Below, piece after piece: positions 30,632 through 41,400 of a stretch of 43,508 bases of DNA. The stretch comes from Stramenopiles sp. TOSAG23-6. Taxonomy: Eukaryota; Sar. Within the stretch, counting starts at the first letter, position 1; every line of letters starts with the position of its first letter. The notes beneath the pieces were generated by a model. The model saw only the letters and a list, made by a program, of their open reading frames with translations, was not told where the DNA came from and did no database searches. Location of the stretch: positions 1 through 43,508 of the forward strand of contig LT635931.1 of assembly GCA_900128565.1 (NCBI GenBank). The letters are read 5' to 3'. The translations under genes and the position numbers were made by a program.

Positions 30632-31996
30632 TCAATGATGACCCATTGAGTCACAGTAACTCATGGATTTATAATACAAATCAGCTAAATGAGCTAAAAA
30701 ACCATTGCCGTTATAATTGACATTTTCTCGGTATGCTAAAAACATGAATGCAATTTTGGGAAAACTGGTATAAAAACTCCCCGGGGTCATGTGCAAAGTC
30801 AGTTGAGAGAGAAGTAAAAAGGCATGTTCAATTTCTCCGGCATCGCATCCTTTCTCAATAACTTGTAACATTCTCTCAATCAATTGGGTGAGACTTTTTC
30901 GTGTCTCTGCCCTTGTGTTTTTGTTACCCTCAATCATGTCTACACCAGCTTCAACACCTTTCGCAATCGGTTTTCCAAATGGTAATACGGACATACCTTT
31001 TAGGAGAGACCCTACTCCTCGTGCACCGTTTTTCCAACTCACTTTTTTTTTCGCATTGCGTTCCTTCTTTGACTGAATTTCATCCGCAAAATTCATCACC
31101 ATGCGCCAGCTTTCTACTGTGATTGCAATGTTCGGGATATTATCTTCTTTGAGGGTGAAATCGCTCGAATTAACACCATACCAATGTCTGTACTCTTCTT
31201 CGCGCATTCTTTCCAAATCAGTAGCTTCTTCCAATCCTCTTGCTTTCTTCAATAGTTTTGCTTCAAGTCTTACTCTGAAAGCACTTTTCTGTTCGCCTTT
31301 AAGTTCTTCAAGTTCTTTCTTCCGAAGGGATTGAAAATTAAAGAGAAATGTAGCGAATCTAACCATGGATGGCTCGTACATGCCCTCAAATTCGCAAGCA
31401 TACTGTAATCCAGTTGAACGGATTATTCTTTCGTTTTCGTGAATCACATGATTTATTTTTGCAAAATTCCAGAAGTTCCGAAACTCCTCGCAGCCACTCA
31501 TTCGCAGCAGAATTTTTTTCATCTTTACGAGGTTTGAAGGAGCCTTTTCTTCGGCCGCGGCGAAAGAGATTTGCTTATCCTTCAATGCCTGGAAACACAT
31601 AGGCTTGGTTGAAAGTATTTCTGAATATTTATCAAACTGGTCAGAGTATAGATTCTTATCAGATTTCATGTTTAACATAGGATGGATATTCCCGCGTAAT
31701 TTTTGGCCTGGCAAAGAACTCCAACGCGGGGGAATTTTGCCCTGTTCCTGCATAATCTTTGCGCTTTCATCATATAAAGCTTTCTCTTTTGGGATCAGTT
31801 GCGAGAATTCTGGAGGAATTGCTGAAAAATGAGAATGGCACCGTTCAGCCACTTTGTTTTTAGCATCATCTGCTGCTTCAACAAATTTATGTTGAAAGAG
31901 CAAAGCTTCGCCACTGTCTTCGTTTTCAGCATCATCTGCTGCTTCAACAAATTTATGTTGAAAGAGCAACACAAGAATAAGCAATGTTTTCTTCAT
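30632..31996 (-). CDS. Secreted protein of unknown function with a duplicated N-terminus
   Basis: 454 residues, one exon. MKKTLLILVLLFQHKFVEAADD looks like a short signal peptide cleaved near VEA-AD. The next 22 residues repeat the segment (LLFQHKFVEAADDA again), so a second copy of the signal's tail and cleavage region follows the first. The mature part is Lys/Glu-rich and mostly helical (for example AKLLKKARGLEEATDLERMREEE), with a Gly-rich loop (GARGVGSLLKGMSVLPFGKPIAKG) near 340. No known domain is recognised. No introner. Confidence 0.75.
   Translation of the reverse strand: MKKTLLILVLLFQHKFVEAADDAENEDSGEALLFQHKFVEAADDAKNKVAERCHSHFSAIPPEFSQLIPKEKALYDESAKIMQEQGKIPPRWSSLPGQKLRGNIHPMLNMKSDKNLYSDQFDKYSEILSTKPMCFQALKDKQISFAAAEEKAPSNLVKMKKILLRMSGCEEFRNFWNFAKINHVIHENERIIRSTGLQYACEFEGMYEPSMVRFATFLFNFQSLRKKELEELKGEQKSAFRVRLEAKLLKKARGLEEATDLERMREEEYRHWYGVNSSDFTLKEDNIPNIAITVESWRMVMNFADEIQSKKERNAKKKVSWKNGARGVGSLLKGMSVLPFGKPIAKGVEAGVDMIEGNKNTRAETRKSLTQLIERMLQVIEKGCDAGEIEHAFLLLSQLTLHMTPGSFYTSFPKIAFMFLAYRENVNYNGNGFLAHLADLYYKSMSYCDSMGHH
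31862..31969. repeat. 66-bp-period tandem duplication in the signal-peptide region
   Basis: A 42-bp sequence (CTGCTTCAACAAATTTATG with flanks) occurs at 31862-31903 and 31928-31969, exactly 22 codons apart, so the frame is kept. Confidence 0.9.
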
Positions 31997-32484
31997 AATT
32001 CAATTGTCCACGCAATAAGATTTTATAATAGAGGGAAGGACGATGACAATTATAAAATAATATTAGTTTTGTCGTAGAAATGTTTGTGATTGTAAATGAT
32101 ACAAGTACGATCGAAAGCTAATAATTATAATACAGTAGTGTCGGTTCCTTCCTGTCTTTTTTTTTTTTTTTTTAACGGACATTTTTTGATACGCGCACAT
32201 GATAGAAAAATTTGAATTTCATCATCAAATACCACAAACCTGCTTATAATTTTTCAAACCGTCAACTGATAAAGAAAATATAGTATACCGACAAAAAGTG
32301 CACAATCTGACCGTTAGGTATCAGATTTTCTGCAACAATTAGTCAACTAACACAAATCAAAAGATTGTACTTGTAAAATAATGTATTATTATATCTCTCA
32401 TTTATTATTATATCTCTCATTTATTATTGATTTTGATAAATCATGGTAATGGAACTTAAAAATTACATGCATCTACTATTGAGA
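31997..32484. other. Intergenic region with simple repeats
   Basis: No gene seen. A T-run of about 17 lies at 32157-32173. A 19-bp unit TATTATTATATCTCTCATT is repeated twice at 32384-32421. Confidence 0.6.
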
Positions 32485-35400
32485 TCATTCTATTTTTGTA
32501 TTCATATTATTCTTCAGCTTTGCATTTTCATCTTCCAACTCTTTCAAAATATGTTTTAGTTCCTTTACACGCTTTGACTTTTTCATTTTATGTTTAAAGC
32601 TTTTCGAAGTATTTTGAAATGTCGACTTTGGTATCGTTTTTGTCTCTATATTGTTATCATAGTCAGTCGAAGATTTCATGCTACCTACAATGCGATTTAA
32701 TTCTGACTCCTGTTGAAAACCTGGTGGTGAGAAATTTGATGTACGATACTCTTCATGAATTTGCTCGTCAACTGATGGTGTTCCAAAGGGCAATGCTTTT
32801 GTATTATATCGTTTGACGGAAGTTGATCCGCTTTCCTTTTTCTCTGGGTGACTAATGCTCTGATTACTCACTTCGTTTTGTTCATTTTTCCAGACTATAA
32901 AATCATGCCAATTTACTTCTTTGGTATTTTGAGTAGATTTGGGCATTCCATTAATAATCTTGCTTCTTTGTTCATTTGTTAATTGTGCCTGGATTCTTCT
33001 GAGAGCTACCTGTAACTGATCACTTGAAATTAATCCAGTATTATCAGTATCTATAGCAAGAAAGAAATCCGAAATGGAATTAATCTTATGACCATTTAGA
33101 ATCATTCCTTTTTTTAAGGCAATTCGAATTACACGTAACAGCATTTTTCTTCCCAACTTGTCGCGATGTCGTATACGACTCTCTCTCGTTGAACTTCCAT
33201 GTTTTGTTTCTATCAATCTACTAGATGATTTCCGCAATTTTTCTTCTTTGCGAATCTTTCGATGGTTTTTCGATCCATTCATGTTATTCCTACCAATCTT
33301 GCGCCTTTTATTTTTCTTGCCTCTGTATAACAACGTATTTGGTAACTCAAACGTTTTTACTCCAGAAGCTTTGAAACCTTCAACTTCATCCTTTGAAAAC
33401 CCAAGCTCGTCTAATATGTTAGTGTACTCCGCAGAACCGATTTCAGAAATATAAGCTCTACTCCCACTCATGAGCTGTTTTGATTTTGATAGTATACCTG
33501 AGGCATTGTTTATATCGAATGCTGGGGTACCTCCAGCCAAGTCCTTGAGACGCCTACGCCGCATCTTTTCTACATGTTGCTTCTTTTTCTGACCAATTTC
33601 TTTTGCTTTAATCAACTCCTGCTCAGTTTTCCATCGACTGAGTTGATGTTTCAATTGTTTATCTGGAGACATTTTCGGATTGCGAAGATGTCCAGGGTGT
33701 TTTTGTTTCTTTGACATGGCACTCTTATTACGCTGAATTGGAATATGCTTTCGTTTCTTCACCAAAACTTGCTGCGTTCCAAAATGGTTTAGTCCTATAC
33801 TTGGAAGACTGGGTATGCCTTGCTTTTCATTATTTTTTCTTCTGATACGATCCTTTTGCTTGATCATCAAATTGACTCGTGCCTCGCGGGCCTTCTGTTG
33901 CTGATCTTCACCATATAATCGATTAACGAACCCGGGAATTGGCGAATCTGATTTAGCTTGTGCTAATGCTTCTTTGTGCTCTCTCTCTCTTTGGCGACGC
34001 TCTTGGTCCCTTCTGCGTTTTATTCCAAGCCGTTTCTGAAATTGCTTCCACTCCTCATCGCGCTGAATTCGGTCAGACTTTTGTTTTTCTAATCTTTCTA
34101 CTTCTCGTTTCGCTAAATTTCTTGGTGGGCCAATGACTGGGCCAGTGTGCAGTGATGTATGAGCATTTGAATGAAAATGTTTGACACCCTCAAATCCACC
34201 GGCTGCGCCGATTGATAATGTATCATCACTACTATAATCAACTCCTTCAATGGTATCGCTTTTCGCCAGTGCTTTGTCCATGAAATCGTTTTGAATATGA
34301 TCAATATTATAAGTATGTTTTTTTTCCTTCCTCCTACTAGAATACCCTCGCTGTAGTGCTTGAATCTTAACAGCAGACGAATTTCTATTTTGCTTTTGAT
34401 CGGATAATGTTGTTTTGCGTCTACTTGACCTTCCACGTTGTATTGCTTGTATTTTTGTAGCTGCTACAGATGTGTCCCTTGACAATTGAGGTGCTTTAAT
34501 TATTCCAGCAAGGATAGCAGCCTTCTCTGCCTTTTCCTTTCTAGCATTTTCCATTCGTTCAACGTGCGATTTTATATCCTTAGTAGCCTTTTCTCTATCT
34601 ATTGCTCGAGTCCTTGGTGATGTTCGATCTCCTTTCCATCCAAACTCATTAAATAAAACTCGCTGTAAACCATGCCAAGTAGTTTCCCAGATCCGATTTG
34701 TTTTCCCTAAACTTTGCATTAGTTCACTAAGAATTTTATCACTTGTGTGTATACCCATAGAAGATAAAACTTGTCGCATGCTTCTTTTGGTAACTCTATC
34801 AGAACGAAGTAAATTTTTGGTATTCCATAATAAACCTCGAGTGCGTGCTTTCTTCTGGAGCTCAAACCGCAAAAACCTCGCCGCCTCAACTGGTGGACGG
34901 CTACGCCATCCTGTCTTTCGCTCTGAGGTGTATGTCAAACTTGATTTCCTTCCTTTAACAACAGATGCTATCATGGGTGCAGCTTTTTCTTCCCGAGCAT
35001 ACCTCAGACGCGAGGCATGTCGAGAACGTGCCATATTTCCTCGGTGTACTGATTGTATTGTCCTTACTGCGGAATTCACTTTATTATCTATATTGCGAGT
35101 AATATCATTTGTACCTTTTCCGGCATCTTGCCATTCAATTCCATCTTCATCATCTTTATTATCGAAGAAAATATCATTACCACTTACATCAAAGGTACCC
35201 TCAGTATCATTTTCATTATCTCTCGGTGACAAATTTTGAGTAACATGAATCCCGCGAGGAGTTACATGTGGATTTGATCCTTTCAATTCCAACCGCCAAC
35301 GTTTGTCACTCGAAATACTTCGTACAAACTTGGAGCGTTGCATTGCTTGGATTTTAACTGCTGCAGAAGTTTCTTCGCTTCGTTTTCGACTGAAAATTAT

Positions 35401-38400
35401 CCGATCACGTCGACCACGAAAAATCGCTTGGACTTTAGATGAGGCTTGTTCATACATCAAGTCATCATACTTAGACATCTCAGATGATTGAACCACGTGG
35501 AAGCCTCGTGGAGTGACATGTGGATTCGCTCGCTTGAGCTCGGCACGCCAGCGTATATCTCTTTTACGACTACGTACATATCGCCCTCTTTGAATGGCTT
35601 GGATTTTTACAATTGCATTTGATTTTGATTCATCATTATCGTGTGTACCTCTTGTATCAAATGGGGATGCCTTTTCATTCTTGTTTTGTCGAAGAAACTG
35701 CACGCCAAATGGTCGCTTTGTGTTCTGAAGTTTACTTATTATACCATCATATCCAAAGTCTCGTACATCATCATTGCCTATACTAACAATACAATCACCA
35801 ACTTTGACACCTTGTTTCTGTGCCATTTCACCCTCAATAACTTCACCTACTACAACTCGGCCTTCGCCTTCTTCTTGTAGAGTGACTCCAAGAGAGCCCC
35901 TTTTCAACAAAACATTGTATACAAAATGATCACTTTTTGTACTGAATTTCGCGGCTGCTCCTTCATTCAAAGTTTCAGTTTCAGATACTAGACCACCATC
36001 CCTGGACCAAATCAAACTACGTGCACTTTGATCTAGGCGAAAACTACTATCACTTGCATCATCAAAATGTTCCTGGCGTTCTTGTTGTTGAAGTAATGCC
36101 TGCTTTGCAAGGTCCGATGTATTCATTGTCAACAAAGGTTTTGATTTTGAATCTTTTGCAGTAATAGAACCACCTGCCGTTTTCATTGCCTCTACAATAC
36201 TTACTCGTACATCGCCATCAAATCCAGCTTGTCGTAACTCAAGAATCATCTGTTTACCATTCATCATCATAGGCTGTCGCGAAATTATCCGAGAAATTGG
36301 CGTCTTTCGTCTCGACGTTGGACTTATAAATGGTCCCTTCATGCTTTCATCATCAAGCGGTTCATCTTCTCTAATTGACATTGGACGGGACTTATCACCA
36401 AAGTACGTACCCATAAAACGTCTTCTAGAAACAGCTAATCGTCCCTCTTCATCTCTTGGGATAATTTTTACATCCCATCCATCGGGATCCACCAATTTCC
36501 CTTTTGCTTTGTCGGGTACAAAAACCATTTCTCCTCCCGCCTCTGGCCCAAAGTCAATTACAAGTTCTGCAGTAGATACAAAAACAATAACACCAGAAAA
36601 TTTATAAGGAACATCCGGGAAAGCCGCTTGAAACTGAGAACCATATGCGACATCGACATCCATACCTGCCATTAATGCTACAACATCATCATCTGTGAGT
36701 CCGTCAGCTTCTGTGCTTTCTTGTCCCAATTTAGCAAGTCTATGTTGCCTACGACGTTCGTTCAATGGACTTTGTCCATCGAGCATATAAGATTCAACCG
36801 GCTTGATATCAGCATTATTGGATTTTTTTTCAAAATTGGCTTCTTCTTCCATAATTGGCCCCATTAAAACCATCTCTTTTCGAACCATTCGACCACGTTG
36901 TCTCGCTTGAATCCGTGTAGCCATTGAATAACGCTCTCGGGCACCAAGCGCACGCCGCCGTCCAGCAACACCTCGGTAACTTGCCTGGATCTTTATTGCC
37001 GCGTTTGTGTCATATTGAGATACTTTGCCTTTCACAAAGGGTACACTTCTGTCACAATTGCTTGTTTGAATTTGAATTCCAGCATTGTTGATTTTCTTAA
37101 TGAGTATCATTTCTCTACGAGCTTTCCATCCTCGAAAACGAGCTTGCACTACAGTTGCAGCTTTTCTATTTCCAGTGTGATACCGTCTTGTAGTGTGTGC
37201 ACGTGCTCGTGCTTGAATCTTTGTCGCTGCTGCAATTCGTCTGTCATAAGGCCTAGTAAAATTCTCGGGGAACCACCCGTATTGCCCAACTGGTGTTTCT
37301 CCCTCCCACCAACCATCATCTTGTCTCTGTACAACTCTCAATTCCATACCAGTCACAAGTGTCAATTCATCATCATCTTGAGCAACGTAATCATGTGTAA
37401 CTAAGACATAGTTATCATCTATAATTCCATTAGTTTCATTATCGCTTGTCTGAGTTGAATTTCTATAAATGCTTGCTCTGTAGGCTGATTGAATAATCAT
37501 TGCAGCCCATTCAGTTTGAAGACAACAGTAATTACCAGGAAATACACCAGATTTTTCTGAATTGCATTCTTTGCCATTCCACCAGCCATCCACGCCACGA
37601 TCAAATACACGCAATACCATTCCTCTGACGAGAGAAATTTCGTCGATATCTTGGGCTTCATAAGGAAACTTTGCAACAACTATATCAGTGCCCCTAAGAT
37701 TTGTTGTATTAAGTTTTTTATTAACAAGAGTTCTTCGTACTGAATAGCCGCGATGAGCTGCTTGGATAGTACTTGCTGCAGCAAATTGCCTTGATTTCTT
37801 GGAACGTACAATCCCACCACGAGAGCGAGCTTGTATGCGAGTCGCTGCATGTTCTTTTCGCGTGCACGTATAATTGCCGGGAAATATCCCGCGTTGTCGG
37901 CGGTCGGGAGTCTCACCTTCCCACCACCCATCGTTACCTCTATATAAAACACGTAATACCATGCCTTTAATAAGTGTAATTTCGTCATCTTCTACAGCAA
38001 TGTATGGATGCTTTACAACAACCCAGTCGTTGAGTGGAGCTTGAACTAAAAGATTTTGACTTCGTACAGCTTTCCCACGTAGTTGAGCCTGAATTTTTGT
38101 AGCTGCTTTGATTTTCACTTTGACACAATGTCGATGAGCTTTACCTCTTTGATGTGCTTGTAACTTTGTGGCAGCTTTGTGCTTCTGCATTGTCTTGCGG
38201 CGTTGAACTATGCCTCTTTGTTGTGCTTGTAACTTTGTGGCAGCTTTGTGCTTCTGTGTTGTCTTCAGTCGCTGAATTTTACCTCTTTGATATGCTTGCA
38301 ACTTTGTGGCAGCTTTGTGCTTCTGTATTGTCTTGCGGCGTTGAACTTTACCTCTTTGGTGTGCTTGTAACTTTGTGGCAACTTCATGTTTCTGTGCTGT

Positions 38401-41400
38401 TTTGTGTCGCTGAACTTTACCTCTTTGATATGCTTGTAACTTTGTGGCAGCTTTGTGCTTCTGTAGTGTCTTGCGGCGTTGAACTTTACCTCTTTGGTGT
38501 GCTTGTAACTTTGTGGCTGCATTGGCTTCTAATAAATGAAAGCAACATTTTCTCCACCACCGCTGAATAATTACTGTTGGGTTTCGTCCCCGAGAAAACG
38601 CCGTTACAGCCAATCGTCGTAATTCAACAAGATTCAGTGTTTGGAAAGTAATTTTCCTTGATTTCCCACTCGTTTTTGTAATCAAATTCAAAATATTTTT
38701 CCATTTCATCTTTGATAAATCATGATTATCTATTTTTGCTAGAAACATTCCAGGTCTGACTCCTTTGTTTTTATATATTTGGCGCAATCGCTTCACAATA
38801 ACACCTTGGCCATCACTATATGGGACTACAGCGAGACCTAAACTACCAGGATTTACCGTCACTGTAATTTCTTCTCTGGATTTGTTCACTGTATACCGAT
38901 TTGCATTCGTTGTATCATTATTTTCATCTTTTTGTTTTTCATCAAAGTCTTCATCAAAGTTGTTGATATATATATTGTTAATATACACCAAAAGAGTATT
39001 TCTAATAAACCGCTGAATAATTTTAGCTGCTTTGGCAGCACCTTGATCTAGTCCCATTGCTTCGAGTGTTGCTACTTGCATTGCTCTATCTGTCGGGTGG
39101 GATGAAAAATTTAGCTCTAATACATATGGCCATACTTTATGTAAACTTGCTTTTAAACCCCGTAGTATCTTGAGCACCGAGCGAAAGTTTTCTACAGAGA
39201 CATCATTGCCATTGATACTATTCAGATACATTCCTACTTCAACCCCATCAGCCTCAAGTTGTCCAGGAGAACCATCGGCCAATACAAACCCAGATATACG
39301 AACACCTACACCACCAAATCCACGTTGAAGTTGAATACCCAAGGGGGCTTCACTTGAAGTTATCGATACTTTAACATTCTTCTTTATGTGTTTTTCCCCA
39401 TCTGTACATAAAGTGTCTACATTACCCTCAACTGCACGCTCCCATACAAGTGTAACTTTTGCTTGATTATCCCCCAATTCCATTAATGGTAATAAACTTT
39501 GCATTGGTATTATAAGAGGTTTCTCACCAGAACTCCTTTCTTTTGGCAGTAAACAAGAAAATTCTGCGAGCATTCGTTGCTCAGTTTTGTTTGTTTTCTT
39601 ATTTACAACTTCATCAATTACACGCATTGTGAGTTCAGGATTCAGCAATGATCCAACCTTCAGCCAATGCGATTCAACAAATTCAAGTATGTCGCTTTTT
39701 GGTATTTTTTTGCTAACACATGATAGAGAACCACGTCCTGGGGTATTATTTGCAACTTTTGACAAACTCATTTTTTTGTTCCAATTTTGACCACGTTCGC
39801 CAACAGCTCCAAGAACAAAAGTTACAACATCAGAACCTTTCCTACGCTTTGTATTTGGCAGCCCTTTAATATTCATGATTAGCACACGTACTGACGTTGC
39901 AAGTTTTTGGGATGCGTTTCTTATTGATCTTTCGTAATCGTCAAAACTCTTATACCGCTTCATTCTATTATACCTGGTAAAGTTATCTTTCAAAGCTTTT
40001 TTCTCTCTAAATATCCGCTGCAATGTAGAAATTGCTCGATTTTGTCGACCTAAAGCAAATGCTTCCAAAGTAGCTAATTTCATTACCAATTCTGTTGGTC
40101 TGGTACAAAATGTAAGTTTTCTATGAAATTCTGTGTATCTTTGAAGAAATTTAGAAAGTTCGGAAAATTTCATATTCCCAACGTTAGCCTCAAAATCCCC
40201 AGTTTCATCGGTACCAGTCATATATGTGAGGTACGAACCAAGTGAACAACCCTGTCTTTCCAAAGGACCTGGTTTGCCATTTACAAGAACAAATGATGCA
40301 AGCCGCGCACCCAATCCCATAAAACCAGGCTGAAAGCGAACGCCCAGAGTCCCCGGATCAACTTTTAGAGTTAATGTACGTTCCCTTGGTTGATGGCTTT
40401 TTCTAATGGCAAGATTTGTAATACCATCTATTGTCACATTACGTTCCCACTCGAAAAATATAAGCCCAACTGTATTCATTTGTGAAGATATTAGAGGCAT
40501 CTGAATTGTCCCATCTGAACTGCGTTTATCTGGTATATCCATTGTTGCTTCACAAATTACATACCCAGACTTTACGTGCCTTACATCTACCAACTGTATT
40601 GTAAGCTCTGGGATTTTAATATTCGCCATGTTCAAATTAATGAGACCTTGGTTCCACACAGGTTTCTTCGACCACTTGATACCAGGCAATACTCCTACTC
40701 TAGAATACTGACTAATAGACTGCTCATTATTTCTTAATTCGGAAGCACTCTCTATTTTACTTTGCCACCTGTGGTCTTTTTCTCCAATTACTGCTCGTAA
40801 AACCAAGCTTTCAGATTTTCTCTCCCCTTTTTTAAACTTGGGAATTACAATTCCTGTAGCTTTTTTTATAGACAACATAAAATCACCACCAATCATAGAG
40901 GATAATAATGATACTCGACCACTCAGCAAGTCATCAGCACGCATACGAGCAAGTCTTTTGCGTAAAACACGTTTAATAAGATTACTTGCCGCATCCTCTC
41001 GTTTTTCTTGGAGGAATTTTAATGTACCTAATTGCATCGCCCGTTTACTAGGCCGGGTGCTAAATAAAAACGTACGCACTATCTGTGTTGAATCTTTCAA
41101 TATCTTTAAAACATCTGGGAATTCCATTGATGATATTTCTGTATCTCCATTAACTTTTAGCATATACATTCCCGGTAAAACTCCTTCAACTTCAAGTTTA
41201 CCTGGCTTTCCTTCTAATAAGAGAAATTGTGTAACCATAACACCCAAACCGGCAAATCCAGGGTCTAATCTACAACCCAAAGGTCCTGGTGGTACTGTGA
41301 CTTGAATCTTTCGAATTGGGGCAAATTTAGAAAGACTTGCTAAAGTTTTTTTTTTTGGCGAGGACACATGCAATCCAACAATCCTTTGCCATGATACTTT

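Noticed and set aside
38038-38520. CRISPR-like array (regular repeats)
   Set aside because: Units are contiguous, without unique spacers, and encode IQ motifs in frame inside a long gene.
38154-38570. A repetitive 138-codon plus-strand frame
   Set aside because: Antisense of the IQ minisatellite; its periodicity only reflects the 69-bp units.
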